Positions 1 through 9,385 are shown, numbered from the stretch's first letter. The stretch is 38,282 nt of DNA from a bacterium (GCA_002716725.1 PBBX01000020.1:1-38282); one strand, 5' to 3'. The notes: a model not told the origin generated them from the letters alone. A program made the numbers and translations.

Positions 1-18
1 CTCCGATCGCCGGCTCCA
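1..18 (+). tRNA. 3' end of a tRNA cut by the window edge
   Basis: The first 18 bases look like the 3' end of a tRNA: end of the T loop, a five-base T-stem strand (3-7), a seven-base acceptor strand (8-14), U at the discriminator position (15) and an encoded CCA (16-18). A second tRNA begins four bases later, which supports a tRNA cluster. U73 is typical of tRNA-Gly and tRNA-Cys, and the implied G1-C72, C2-G71 pairs lean towards Gly. The anticodon lies outside the window, so identity is inference. Confidence 0.6.
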
Positions 19-22
19 TGTT

Positions 23-98
23 GCCGAGATAGCTCAGTCGGTAGAGCAGGAGACTGAAAATCTCTGTGTCGGTGGTTCGATTCCGCCTCTCGGCACCA
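23..98 (+). tRNA. tRNA-Phe (GAA)
   Basis: A full cloverleaf can be drawn by hand. The acceptor stem pairs 23-29 with 88-94, the D stem is GCTC (32-35) with GAGC (44-47), the anticodon stem pairs 49-53 with 61-65, and the T stem pairs 71-75 with 83-87 around a TTCGATT loop. The anticodon at 56-58 is GAA, reading Phe codons. The discriminator is A (95) and CCA is encoded at 96-98. The SLH-protein gene starts 16 bases downstream, so the two may be co-transcribed. Confidence 0.97.
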
Positions 99-114
99 TC
101 ATAATGAGGATTGC

Positions 115-2142
115 ATGTTTAAGAACGCTTATTTGATTTTAGTTGTTTTTAGTTTATTTTTTAATAATGATACCGTTGGTTTTTTTGGGTTAGATAATAA
201 TCAAAATCATAATAAGACGGTGAATCAAAATAAGTTTATTCCAACTATAAATTTAACTCATAATTTAGAGGAGATAAATGATTCTATTTCATTAGATAGT
301 GTTGCTGAGTATGCTTTTTCAGATTCCTTTATTTTATCTGATATTCCTATTGAGTATCACGATTACTTGTTTGTTGAATTGGTTGATGTTGATGGGATTA
401 CGATTAGTAATCGTGTGATTATAAAGGGGTATAATAAGTTGAGAGGGCGTGTGTATATTAATGATGTTAATGTACCTTGTGATCAAAATGGATTTTTTTC
501 TTATGAGTTTATGTTAAAAGATTTTGGTAAACAAGTTATTTATGTTACATTTACAACTCTAGAGAATCAGTTTATTACGATCCAAAAGAAATTAAATTAT
601 TTATATGATCCTTTATTTTCTTTAAAAGATATCAATTTAAAACGTAGTGTTACGTATTTTTATAATTTAGATTTATTTTATAAGATAAATGAAAAGAAAT
701 TAGATGATGAGATTACAAGAGCAGAACTTGCTTATTTTTTGATGAATTTGCATGATGATAAGGATAATGCTCCTTCTTCATATCATCATGTTGTTAATGA
801 TATTAATCGAGATGATTGGTATTATGATGCTGTAAATTTTGTGCTATATAATCGCTTTATGGGGGAGTTTTTGGATGGTAATTTTTATCCTGATCGGGTT
901 GTAACTAAGTTAGAGTTTTTAGTGACGTTAGTTCGTTTTGCTACGATTTTAGATAGGGGACATCATGGGAAGCTTTCTTTTCAGGATTTTCCTAAACATC
1001 ATTGGGCTTCTAAATTTATATCAGCTAGTTTAAATTTTGGTTTAATTAAGCCGTCTTCCTACTTAAATCCTGATAGTAAGATAACGTTATTGGACATGAT
1101 TGATACGACAAGGCGTCTTGATGAGCTTAAAGAGGATTTTTCAGTTATTAATAATAATGATGTTGGTTTTAATGATACTTTAGATGATTTTTTTCAATTT
1201 TTAAAACCTATTATTTCTTTTTTAGAACAGTCTAATAATGTAAATGGTTTTGAATTAGATATTTTATCTCATCAATCTAATCAAGTTGTATATGAGGATA
1301 TGGTTGTGTTGCAAGGAAGGGTATTTCCAAGTTTACCTTTTTTTATTGGTTCTTTTTTGGTGACACCTAATGTTATGGGAGAGTTTTCACACGAATTGGA
1401 GCTTGATTCTGGTAAAAATGCTATTCAGATTAGTCGAGATGATTTATCTAATACTTTTTATTTACATTTTTTAAATGGGTATGGTGATTTGTCAGGACAT
1501 TGGTTAGAGGATTTAGCAGCTAAGTTAACGTATTTAAAATTTTTAGATGAAACGGAAGACTTTGATCCAAAGATGACTATTTCTCGCTATGATTTTGTTG
1601 TTCGTTCTTATCCATTTTTTTATCCGCTTATTAAGTTACATATGTCATCTGATAGTGGTAATCCTGCTCAGGTATCTTTAGCTAATCAAGAGATATTTCA
1701 TGAAACCGTATCGTTATCCAATCAAGATGATTTAGGTGTAACGCAATCCGTTGTAATTTCAGATATCGAATATGATGCTGTTGATATGGATTATTTGATT
1801 TTTTTAATTGAAAATGACGTTTTTTCTTTATTTGAAGAAAATCAGTTTTTACCGGATCGTTATATGACGCGTATTGAGGCTATTGCAGCGATTGTTAAAT
1901 TTTTGAGTTTGCTTGATGATCACTATCAAGAGTCTAATTTTAACGAACTATTTCCATTTTGGGATGTTTCAATGTCTCATTGGGGAAGACCCTTTTTAGA
2001 AGTTGCCTATAAAAATCGATTAATCTCAAAAAATAATAATTTTTATCCTGATAAACCCTTAACAAAGGATCAGTTAATTGCTTTATTATCTAAAACAACG
2101 TATGCAAAAGAGCAATTAGCATTAACATTTAGTGATGATTAA
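115..2142 (+). CDS. secreted protein with SLH (S-layer homology) modules
   Basis: The 675-aa protein starts with a hydrophobic export signal (about residues 5-22). SLH-type modules can be recognised around residues 200-340: segments with a (T/S)R-E hydrophobic helix, a 'D.P..HWA..I' turn and 'F.PD..(V/I)T..E'. A second group lies around 457-500 and 575-665, ending with a 'FYPDKPLTKDQL' segment. Family knowledge: SLH modules bind wall polymers and, in diderms with SLH proteins, tie the outer membrane to peptidoglycan. The middle (about 345-450) holds an unrecognised, probably beta-rich region. The ATG at 115 has GAGGA at 106-110. The end overlaps argS. Composition is rich in Asp, Phe and Leu. 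The SLH call is solid; whether it is an S-layer or envelope-linker protein is inference. Confidence 0.8.
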   Translation: MFKNAYLILVVFSLFFNNDTVGFFGLDNNQNHNKTVNQNKFIPTINLTHNLEEINDSISLDSVAEYAFSDSFILSDIPIEYHDYLFVELVDVDGITISNRVIIKGYNKLRGRVYINDVNVPCDQNGFFSYEFMLKDFGKQVIYVTFTTLENQFITIQKKLNYLYDPLFSLKDINLKRSVTYFYNLDLFYKINEKKLDDEITRAELAYFLMNLHDDKDNAPSSYHHVVNDINRDDWYYDAVNFVLYNRFMGEFLDGNFYPDRVVTKLEFLVTLVRFATILDRGHHGKLSFQDFPKHHWASKFISASLNFGLIKPSSYLNPDSKITLLDMIDTTRRLDELKEDFSVINNNDVGFNDTLDDFFQFLKPIISFLEQSNNVNGFELDILSHQSNQVVYEDMVVLQGRVFPSLPFFIGSFLVTPNVMGEFSHELELDSGKNAIQISRDDLSNTFYLHFLNGYGDLSGHWLEDLAAKLTYLKFLDETEDFDPKMTISRYDFVVRSYPFFYPLIKLHMSSDSGNPAQVSLANQEIFHETVSLSNQDDLGVTQSVVISDIEYDAVDMDYLIFLIENDVFSLFEENQFLPDRYMTRIEAIAAIVKFLSLLDDHYQESNFNELFPFWDVSMSHWGRPFLEVAYKNRLISKNNNFYPDKPLTKDQLIALLSKTTYAKEQLALTFSDD

Positions 2143-3688
2143 GCAGGTATTACGTGATTTACTTTATGATCCACTTAATTCATTTTTAAAGGGATCACTT
2201 GATAGGGATTGGCTTGAGATTGAAATTCCAAAACAGGTTGATCATGGTCATTTTGCGACCCCAATTTCTTTTCGTTTAGCATCTTTACTTAAGAAACCTC
2301 CTAGTCATATTGCTAATGACATGGCTGACTTTTTAAATTCTAAGGATGTTATTAAATCTTGTTGTGTTTGTCATGCTATGAATGGGTTTATTAACATGAC
2401 ATTAACAGATGAATATTTATATCAGTATGTTCGGTCTATGGGTATGAGGAGACCTTCTTTTGATAGGGTATCGGCTTCTATTTTAGTTGAATATGTGTCT
2501 GCTAATCCAACAGGGCCTTTGCATATTGGGCATGGTCGTTGGGCTGTTTTGGGAGATGTTATATGTCGTTTATTGGCTTTTACAGGGCAATCATTTTCGT
2601 CCGAATTTTATGTTAATGATGCGGGTAATCAGATTCAATTGTTTTATGATAGTGTTGCTGCTGTGAAGGATAATAAGCCTATTGCAGAAAATGGGTATCA
2701 AGGTGATTATATTTATGATTTAGCAACATCTTCTGAGGATCCTGTAGGGCGTGTTATTCAACAGCAAAAAGATGTTTTAGCATCGATGGGTGTTTGTTTA
2801 GATAATTGGTTTTCGGAGAAATCTTTATATCAGGATGCTTGCATTGATGAGGTATTGGCACTATTAGATAAACAATCCTTTTTGGAACATAACGAGGGAG
2901 CTACTTGGTTTAAGACAACGTTGTTTGGGGATGATAAGGATCGTGTGTTAATAAAATCAGATGGATCTTATACGTATTTTTTAGTTGATATTGCTTATCA
3001 TTATACTAAGATTCAGCGTGGTTATTCTCAGTTAGTTACTATTTTAGGAGCAGATCATCATGGCTATGTAAAACGCTTAGAAGCATGTGTTAAGGCGTTA
3101 ACGTCAGGTAAGTCTCCTGTTGAGCTTAATATTATTATTGGTCAATTGGTTAATTTGTTTCGTGATGGCGACCCTGTTCGAATGTCAAAACGAAGCGGTG
3201 ATATGATTGCGTTATCGGATGTGATTGATGAGATTGGAAGTGATGCTGTTCGATTTTTTTTAATCCAAAATAGTGCGGATACTCATATTGATTTTGATTT
3301 GGAACTTGCTAAAAAACAAAGTAGTGAAAATCCTGTTTTTTATATTCAATATGCACATGCTCGTATGCATTCTTTATTAACTAAATTAGATTATAATGAG
3401 GAAAATCAAGAGGACTATGAGTTTACAGATGCTGAAACACAGTTATTGCATACATGTTCGTTATTTTATGATGTTGTGTGGGATGCAACACGGTTGTATA
3501 TGCCTTATAAGTTAGCTCAATATGCTTATCAATTAGCACGTTCTTTTCACTTGTTTTATGAAGCATGTCCAATGAAAACAGCTTCTGATGCTGATCGTCA
3601 ACGTCGGTTAGCCTTGGTTTTTTCTACAAAGCGGGTCTTAGCAGATGTTTTGGAATTATTAGGGGTTACAGCACCTGATCGCATGTGA
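2135..3688 (+). CDS. argS: arginyl-tRNA synthetase
   Basis: Class I aminoacyl-tRNA synthetase that charges tRNA-Arg. The N-terminal additional domain contains 'VDHGHFATPISFRLA', the ArgS version of the DxGDFAT signature. The HIGH motif is 'PTGPLHIGHG' (HIGH about residues 130-133) and the KMSKS motif appears as 'RMSKRSG' (about 350). The C-terminal DALR anticodon-binding domain ends with 'LLGVTAPDRM', the usual ArgS terminus. At 517 aa it is on the short side but has every domain. The start could be GTG 2132 or ATG 2135; ATG is preferred. It overlaps the SLH gene by 8 bases and tilS by one (TGATG), suggesting translational coupling in one operon. Confidence 0.97.
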   Translation: MIKQVLRDLLYDPLNSFLKGSLDRDWLEIEIPKQVDHGHFATPISFRLASLLKKPPSHIANDMADFLNSKDVIKSCCVCHAMNGFINMTLTDEYLYQYVRSMGMRRPSFDRVSASILVEYVSANPTGPLHIGHGRWAVLGDVICRLLAFTGQSFSSEFYVNDAGNQIQLFYDSVAAVKDNKPIAENGYQGDYIYDLATSSEDPVGRVIQQQKDVLASMGVCLDNWFSEKSLYQDACIDEVLALLDKQSFLEHNEGATWFKTTLFGDDKDRVLIKSDGSYTYFLVDIAYHYTKIQRGYSQLVTILGADHHGYVKRLEACVKALTSGKSPVELNIIIGQLVNLFRDGDPVRMSKRSGDMIALSDVIDEIGSDAVRFFLIQNSADTHIDFDLELAKKQSSENPVFYIQYAHARMHSLLTKLDYNEENQEDYEFTDAETQLLHTCSLFYDVVWDATRLYMPYKLAQYAYQLARSFHLFYEACPMKTASDADRQRRLALVFSTKRVLADVLELLGVTAPDRM

Positions 3689-5097
3689 TGGGTTCGTTTA
3701 AACATAGGCTTCAAGAAACCATTGTTACGCAGTCGTTGTTTAATAAAGACGATGTATTGCTGGTATCGTTTTCAGGTGGTTCGGATAGTGTTGCTTTGGT
3801 ACATGCTTTAGTAGCGCTTGGTTATAAACGATTAAAATTAATTTATTTTGATCATGGGTTACGTTCTAAGATAGAGATAGAGACAGAGAAAATATTTGTT
3901 GCTGAGTTTGCTAAACAATGTCAGGTATCTTATCGTATTATGGCCTTGCCTATTTCGTTTATTTCAGATCAGTATGGGGTTAGCTTAGAATCGGCTGGTC
4001 ATGAAGCCCGTTATTATTGTTTAGAACGTTTTGCAGGTATTTATGGAGCTAAAACGGTGTTGATGGCGCATCATCAGGATGATTTGTTAGAAACATTGTT
4101 GTTACAGTTAGATCGTGGATCGGTGTTTCATATGGGGATGCCTTTAAAGCAACGTGTAGGATCTATTTGTTTTGTTAGGCCTTTATTAGGGCAATTAAAA
4201 CAGGATATTATCCTGTATTGTGATGATGAGACTGTATCGTATTGTGTAGATTCTTCTAATAGCAATGTGTCGTTTCGTCGTAATCAGTTAAGGCATGATG
4301 TGCTTCCCGTTTTATCTACGTTTAGTTCTTCGTTTGATCGTCATTTAAATAGTTTGTTTCAGCGTGTTCAAAAAAGTTATGAAACCAGTGAATTTAAGAG
4401 ATTATTAGCTTCCTGTAAGGTTGTTGAACATCCTTATTACTTTGAATGTATTTTTTCAGATTCTGTTAAAAAATCTGATTTTTATTTAACTACTATTATA
4501 TATCAGGTATTGAAACACTGTTTTGAATCTGGTTTGAGACAACGATTGAAAGATCGTTTAGCGTCTCATTTTGATTGTAATATGACACAATTAGACTGTC
4601 TTAAAGAGGCTGTTATGGGGCAAAAATCAGGTGAGCTTATTCACCTAAAAAAAGGGGTTTCGGTGTATTGTTATCATCAACATCTTTATATTGCTAAACT
4701 AAATTCTAACTTAGCTCAGCAGCAGTCTTTAGTTTTAGATCATGTGATAGAGTGGGGTGGGTATCGTGTTCGATTTGAACAGTGTGAACACCTTCCTGAT
4801 TCTTGTTTATCATCTAAAACTCAATGTTATGTATCGTTGCCGGAACCTGTTTTAACGGTTGGTATACTTAATAAAGAGGATACTTATATGCCCTTTAATC
4901 ACCATTCATTTGTAACGGTACATAAAGCCTTGGTTAAGAAAGGGATACAAGCGTTTTTTCGAGAGTTTTGTGTTGGATTTATGTATAATAATGAGCTTGT
5001 TTGGGTACCAGAATTAGGTGTTGATAATCGGTTTAGAGTATCTTCTGAAGCCAGTACTTGTTATAAACTTAGTTTGGATTATCTTAAGGGTGATTAA
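3688..5097 (+). CDS. tilS: tRNA(Ile)-lysidine synthase
   Basis: TilS uses ATP to attach lysine to C34 of the CAU-anticodon tRNA-Ile so that it reads AUA, an essential step in most bacteria. The PP-loop ATP motif 'SFSGGSDSVAL' is at about residues 27-37, followed by 'YFDHGLR' and 'HHQDDLLET', both standard for the family. The roughly 470-aa length and the C-terminal segment 'GVDNRFRVS' are consistent with the full form carrying the TilS C-terminal domain. The start is ATG 3688, sharing its A with the argS stop; an upstream GTG at 3685 is possible. It is the third gene of the SLH-argS-tilS group. Confidence 0.95.
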   Translation: MGSFKHRLQETIVTQSLFNKDDVLLVSFSGGSDSVALVHALVALGYKRLKLIYFDHGLRSKIEIETEKIFVAEFAKQCQVSYRIMALPISFISDQYGVSLESAGHEARYYCLERFAGIYGAKTVLMAHHQDDLLETLLLQLDRGSVFHMGMPLKQRVGSICFVRPLLGQLKQDIILYCDDETVSYCVDSSNSNVSFRRNQLRHDVLPVLSTFSSSFDRHLNSLFQRVQKSYETSEFKRLLASCKVVEHPYYFECIFSDSVKKSDFYLTTIIYQVLKHCFESGLRQRLKDRLASHFDCNMTQLDCLKEAVMGQKSGELIHLKKGVSVYCYHQHLYIAKLNSNLAQQQSLVLDHVIEWGGYRVRFEQCEHLPDSCLSSKTQCYVSLPEPVLTVGILNKEDTYMPFNHHSFVTVHKALVKKGIQAFFREFCVGFMYNNELVWVPELGVDNRFRVSSEASTCYKLSLDYLKGD

Positions 5098-5158
5098 TGA
5101 TGATTTTTCTATCCTAATATTTTGTTAGTATGTGATACTATGGTATCTTTATATCATA

Positions 5159-5875
5159 ATGTTTTCAAAAATTTTATTAATTTTGGTATTACTGATTAAT
5201 AGTCTTATTGCAGAGGCTATTTTTCAGCCACAAAAGCCAGGTTTATTTATTGTAGATGATTTTGAAGATGCTGATTTATCTCAATTTCCTCGTTGGTGGG
5301 GGTTTGATAATATTGATTTAACAGTAGAACCTAATAATTTAAAAGAATTTTCTCATTTAGGAAAACGTTCGATACAGTTAACGGGATTACAAAAAAATTG
5401 GTATGTAGGAGGATGTGGAACCTATTTTGGAATTGACGTGGCAAACTATAATTCTATTAAAATGTTAGTTAGAGGATATGGATTAAAAAGTGCTGTTTTA
5501 ATTGTAGAATTGTTTGATGATGATAATAATAATTTTGAGATAGAATCACATCCAGATTCAGCAGATGAAACATTAGCAGATGATAAATTTATTCATACAC
5601 TTAAAGTAGATTGGACGGGTTGGAAGGTTGTGATTATTCCATTTAATAATTTTGTTGATGCTAATTTAGGAATTGGGGATGATTTGTGGAATCCTTATCA
5701 AACGGATTCTTCAGGAGGTCTTTTACAAATGCAGTTAGTTTTACTGGCTGGTGATAAAGAGATTAAACCGCGTGTTCGAATTGATGAAATAAAAATTTAT
5801 AATCAGGGTCCTATGCCTGTAAAAAAGGTTATGGATGATTCTGATGTTGGGGATGAAGATGACGATTTTTTTTGA
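5159..5875 (+). CDS. secreted protein, possible carbohydrate-binding-like beta-sandwich, acidic C-terminus
   Basis: From ATG 5159 the protein is 238 aa, with a clear signal peptide (MFSKILLILVLLINSLIAEA). A GTG at 5132 would put nine extra residues before it and looks wrong. The body starts 'LFIVDDFEDADLSQFPRWWG' and includes 'DWTGWKVVIIPFNNF' and 'RVRIDEIKIYNQG'. This resembles proteins with a jelly-roll domain of the CBM11/CIA30 type, where 'DDFE' opens the domain and 'W..W..v.ipf..f' closes it. This is a fold-level guess from pattern only. The C-terminal 15 residues are almost all Asp/Glu with a final FF. The gene stands alone between tilS and pepF. No Shine-Dalgarno is visible; an extended -10-like TGgTATCTT lies 9 bases before the ATG. 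Confidence 0.6.
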   Translation: MFSKILLILVLLINSLIAEAIFQPQKPGLFIVDDFEDADLSQFPRWWGFDNIDLTVEPNNLKEFSHLGKRSIQLTGLQKNWYVGGCGTYFGIDVANYNSIKMLVRGYGLKSAVLIVELFDDDNNNFEIESHPDSADETLADDKFIHTLKVDWTGWKVVIIPFNNFVDANLGIGDDLWNPYQTDSSGGLLQMQLVLLAGDKEIKPRVRIDEIKIYNQGPMPVKKVMDDSDVGDEDDDFF

Positions 5876-5877
5876 GT

Positions 5878-5906
5878 TTGGATAACCAGTTTATATTTCG
5901 TATAAT
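5878..5906 (+). promoter_or_regulatory. sigma70-type promoter for pepF
   Basis: TTGGAT (5878-5883), a 17-base spacer, then a perfect TATAAT (5901-5906). This gives a leader of about 75 bases ending in the strong ribosome site AAGGAG just before the pepF ATG at 5988. It lies immediately after the stop of the preceding gene. Confidence 0.6.
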
Positions 5907-5987
5907 TTCTTAACCATAATATCTCTAGATTTATTTGAGTTTTTCAGTATTATTAGGGTAGTTTTACGTAATTGAAGGAGAATTAGG

Positions 5988-7772
5988 ATGGCTAGTTTTG
6001 GGTGTGAGGATATTATTTGGGATTTAACGGATTTGTTTGAGTCAGAACAGGATCCTCGTATTCAAGCTGTGATGGATACGGTCTTAAACGAGGCGGCTAA
6101 TTTTGAAAAGACTTATAAATCAAGGTTACGATCGCTGTCTGTTGAAGATCTTAATCAAGCGTTTAAGCAATCAGAAGCGTTATTAACACCGCTTTATAAG
6201 TTAAGTCAATATGCAGGGTTACGTAATGCGATTGATACGCATGATGAAGCTATCAAAACATTAGTAGCTCATATTGATGATGTTGAATCAACTGTAGCGA
6301 ATCATTTGGTATTTTTTGATTTAGAGTTAAGTAGCTTTGATAAAGGTTATTTGGATTCGTTGTTACAGGAGTCTGTTATAAAAAATTATGCTTATACGCT
6401 TTTGCGCTCTCATAAAACAGCACAATATAATTTAAATGAGTCTGAAGAAAAAATTATTAATTTAAAAGATGTAACAGGGTCTCAGGGGTATAAAAAATTA
6501 TATTCTGAATTAACGGCTTCATTTTCTTTTAGGATGGAATTAGACGGTAAAGACCAGGTGTTAACAGGTCCTGAAATACGTAATTTGCGTTTGCATAAAG
6601 ATCAATCTGTTAGACAAAAGGCTATGGCTTTATTTTTTGATGAGTATAAAAAAAATGAGATTACCATTACTCATATTTTTAATTATATTCTTAAGGATTT
6701 TAATACAGAGCGTAGGTTAAGAGGGTATCAATTGCCTATTCATGTTCGTAATATATCTAATGATTTATCTGATCATACGATTGATATATTACATGATGTT
6801 ACTACACAATCTAACAAACTTGTTCAACGGTATTATCGCTTAAAAAAAGAGTTATTACATTTAAATACGATGACGTTAGCTGATATTTATGCACCGTTTC
6901 CTAATGTTGATGAGCATTTTTCGTATTCAGAGGCACAAAATTTGGTGTTAGATGGATTTTATGAGTTTGATTCAGAGTTTGGTGATATTGCTAAAGCAAT
7001 GTTTGATCAAAATCGTATTCATGCTCCTGTGCTAAAGCATAAACGGGGTGGTGCTTTTTGTTCGGGATCAACCCCTGATTGTTACCCGTATGTTATGCTA
7101 AATTATTTAGGTAAGCCTCGTGATGTCTCTACTATGGCTCATGAGTTAGGGCATGCGATTCATGATGTTTTAGCATCAAAGCAAACCTTAACTAATTATC
7201 ATCCTATTTTACCATTAGCTGAAACGGCGTCTGTTTTTTCGGAAATGTTGGTTACGGATGTTTTAAAAAAACGATTAACGGATAAACAAAGTAAAATCGT
7301 AATGTTAAGTGAAAAACTAGAAGATATTTTTGCAACATCACATCGTCAGAATATGTTTTCTGAATTTGAAAAAACCTCTCATTTAACGGTATCAGATAAA
7401 TTATTGTCATCTCAGCAATTATGTTCGATTTATAAAGATCATTTAGAATTAATGTTTGGTGATAGTGTTAATATTACGAGTGAGTATCATTGGGAATGGG
7501 CGACGATTCCTCACTTTTTAGATTATCCATTTTATGTGTATGCCTATAATTTTGGTAATTTATTGGTGTTTGCTTTGTATCAACTGTATTTAGAACAAGG
7601 GGATGCTTTTGTGCCTGATCTAAAGAAACTTTTAGCAGCAGGTAGTTTTGCATCACCATTAGATATTACACAGTCGATTGGCATTGATATTGAATCAGAA
7701 GCATTTTGGCAAAAAAGTATTGTTTATATTGAGGATATGCTTAATGAATTGGAAACAGTGCTGCGTTCTTAG
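5988..7772 (+). CDS. pepF: oligoendopeptidase F family zinc metallopeptidase (M3)
   Basis: Cytoplasmic peptidase family M3B, which cleaves short peptides. The zinc site is 'MAHELGHAIH' (HELGH at about 385-389), with the third ligand Glu in 'LAETASVFSEM' about 27 residues on, exactly the PepF pattern. The 594-aa length matches the family (about 560-610). 'IWDLTDLF' at the N-terminus is the usual PepF opening. ATG 5988 is supported by AAGGAG 7 bases upstream. The 3' end overlaps the deacetylase gene by 29 bases. Confidence 0.95.
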   Translation: MASFGCEDIIWDLTDLFESEQDPRIQAVMDTVLNEAANFEKTYKSRLRSLSVEDLNQAFKQSEALLTPLYKLSQYAGLRNAIDTHDEAIKTLVAHIDDVESTVANHLVFFDLELSSFDKGYLDSLLQESVIKNYAYTLLRSHKTAQYNLNESEEKIINLKDVTGSQGYKKLYSELTASFSFRMELDGKDQVLTGPEIRNLRLHKDQSVRQKAMALFFDEYKKNEITITHIFNYILKDFNTERRLRGYQLPIHVRNISNDLSDHTIDILHDVTTQSNKLVQRYYRLKKELLHLNTMTLADIYAPFPNVDEHFSYSEAQNLVLDGFYEFDSEFGDIAKAMFDQNRIHAPVLKHKRGGAFCSGSTPDCYPYVMLNYLGKPRDVSTMAHELGHAIHDVLASKQTLTNYHPILPLAETASVFSEMLVTDVLKKRLTDKQSKIVMLSEKLEDIFATSHRQNMFSEFEKTSHLTVSDKLLSSQQLCSIYKDHLELMFGDSVNITSEYHWEWATIPHFLDYPFYVYAYNFGNLLVFALYQLYLEQGDAFVPDLKKLLAAGSFASPLDITQSIGIDIESEAFWQKSIVYIEDMLNELETVLRS

Positions 7773-8406
7773 TTGGATTTTGTTAACAGGGCATGCTGTT
7801 TGTGCGGATACTGCCTTTGTCATTCGGTCGGTTGATACAGATAAGCGTGTTGTTGCCTTAACATTTGATGATGGACCAACACGCTATACGGATGACATTT
7901 TAGATATTTTAACGCTATATAATGCTAAAGCCACTTTTTTTTTGATTGGCTCTCAATTAAAACGGTATCCTAATTATGTACAACGTATTAAGGTTGATGG
8001 TCATTCAATTGGAAATCATAGTTATGATCATCGTCATGTTATGGTTCAGTCTGAAGCTGATTTATTAAAAAATATAGCAAGGTCACAGTTGCTTTTTTAT
8101 GATGTTTTAAGCATGCTTCCTATATATTATCGACCTCCCTATGGTGAGATTACACCTGCTCAGGAAGCTATTTTAAAAAAGCATTTTTCTTATTTAATTC
8201 GCTGGGGTATTGATCCTAAGGATTGGGATCGAAAGCGCTCAAAAGATGATATTGTTACTCATATTGTGACGTCTTTAAAACCAGGTGTTATTATTGTTTT
8301 ACATGAACGAAAACAAACGGTTAAATTTTTACCAGAATTAATACTTGCTATACAACAAAAAGGGTATCAATTAGTTTCTTTAGACTATCTTACTAATAAT
8401 TCCTAA
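7744..8406 (+). CDS. secreted polysaccharide deacetylase (NodB domain)
   Basis: Carbohydrate esterase family 4, which removes N-acetyl groups from glycans such as peptidoglycan or chitin oligomers. Motif 1 'LTFDDGP' (about 39-45) has the catalytic base and metal-binding Asp; motif 2 'HSYDH' (about 92-96) gives the His ligands; motif 3 'RPPYGE' is at about 130; and 'VLHE' is near the C-terminus. With ATG 7744 the protein is 220 aa and starts with a signal peptide ending 'GHAVCA'. GAGGA at 7731-7735 is well placed for this start, which overlaps pepF by 29 bases. Its substrate cannot be told from sequence; cell-wall modification is the likeliest job in this envelope-rich neighbourhood. Confidence 0.9.
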   Translation: MNWKQCCVLSWILLTGHAVCADTAFVIRSVDTDKRVVALTFDDGPTRYTDDILDILTLYNAKATFFLIGSQLKRYPNYVQRIKVDGHSIGNHSYDHRHVMVQSEADLLKNIARSQLLFYDVLSMLPIYYRPPYGEITPAQEAILKKHFSYLIRWGIDPKDWDRKRSKDDIVTHIVTSLKPGVIIVLHERKQTVKFLPELILAIQQKGYQLVSLDYLTNNS

Positions 8407-8783
8407 TATCTCTTTAACTGTTCTTTTTCTTGCGTCATCTATTGCTGTTTTAGGAGCGTCTTTTTGTGGATTAGCTCCCATATGGTTTATGCTTTGATTG
8501 TTTGGGACTCCAAGAACAGTTTCTTCTTGATTAATTTTTTTAAGATACGCTTGAATATTAGATGTGTTTTTGAGACCTAAAACGTCTTCTTTTTTATTAT
8601 CGGGTAGTCTAGCTGCTAATATGCTTCTTACTTTCCCAAGGGGGCTGCTTAAATCAAATAGTGATGGATTTTGTCTGTTAATTTCACCTTGTTTTTAAGT
8701 GTGTTTTGAGGAACACTAACTTTAGATAGAGATTGACTATTTTTGGAGGTTTTCTGTGCCAGTTTTGAGATACTTCTAATCAT
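8380..8783 (-). pseudogene. small gene with a one-base frameshift, downstream of yajQ
   Basis: Reading the minus strand from ATG 8783, one frame gives 'MIRSISKLAQKTSKNSQ...' and stops after about 48 codons. Adding one A to the AAAAA run (T5 on the + strand at 8692-8696) joins it to a second frame that stays open to a stop at 8380-8382. This gives a protein of about 134 aa containing 'INRQNPSLFDLSSPLGKVRS' and 'ARKRTVKEILGIISKIV'. Both halves have coding-like composition (Lys, Asn, Ser, Ile, as in other minus-strand genes). It begins about 24 bases after yajQ, so it sits in that operon, and it overlaps the end of the deacetylase gene tail to tail. It may be a recent pseudogene, an assembly homopolymer error or a slippage site. 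I do not recognise the family. Confidence 0.6.
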
Positions 8784-8806
8784 AAGTGAAACGCCTTATT
8801 AATATT

Positions 8807-9304
8807 TTATTTAAAATTTTCAAATGACATCGCGCAATCGATAGAACTATTTTTTAGCTCTTGAATAATCGTTTGTAAGTCATCAATTTTTTTGCCAGTT
8901 ACTCTTAGGGAGTCTCCCGTAATTTGGGCTTGGGTTTTCGTATTAAGTGATTTAATGAATTTTACAATTTCTTTTGATTTTTCCTGAGGAATGCCTTGTT
9001 GTACGGTTGCTTTTTGGCGGATACGACTGCCCGTTGCTTTTTCGGGATCATGAAAATTAAATGCTTTGATAGAGATTTTTCGTTTTATTAGATGGTTGTT
9101 GAAAATATCTTTTGCTGCGGTTAATTTATAATCATTTTCAGATTCAAGGGTTAAGATATTGTCGGTGTTATTAAATTCTAGGGTTGTTTTTGAATCTTTT
9201 AAATCATAACGATTGCTTATTTCTCTTAAAGCTTGGTTAATTGCATCATCAAGTTGTTGAAGATTAATTTTTGATATAATATCAAATGAATGTTTGTCGG
9301 CCAT
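8807..9304 (-). CDS. yajQ: YajQ family nucleotide-binding protein
   Basis: 165 aa, the usual size of the YajQ/UPF0234 family. It starts 'MADKHSFDIISKINLQQLDD' and contains 'NRYDLKDSKTTLEF' and 'RVTGKKIDDLQTIIQEL', all strong family signatures. Members bind nucleotides (in Xanthomonas, cyclic di-GMP) through two ferredoxin-like folds. The exact role here is unknown. AAGGAC 11 bases upstream of the ATG is a plausible ribosome site. It is divergent from efp and upstream of the frameshifted small gene. Confidence 0.95.
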   Translation of the reverse strand: MADKHSFDIISKINLQQLDDAINQALREISNRYDLKDSKTTLEFNNTDNILTLESENDYKLTAAKDIFNNHLIKRKISIKAFNFHDPEKATGSRIRQKATVQQGIPQEKSKEIVKFIKSLNTKTQAQITGDSLRVTGKKIDDLQTIIQELKNSSIDCAMSFENFK

Positions 9305-9385
9305 GATTTTTGTCCTTTTAATTTACTTTCTGGTATTGTTTTGTTAGGGTATACATAATACTAATTATATAGAAAGGTAACTAAT

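Noticed and set aside
7474-7659. 61-codon open frame on the minus strand
   Set aside because: It lies wholly inside pepF, has no ribosome site and no recognisable product.
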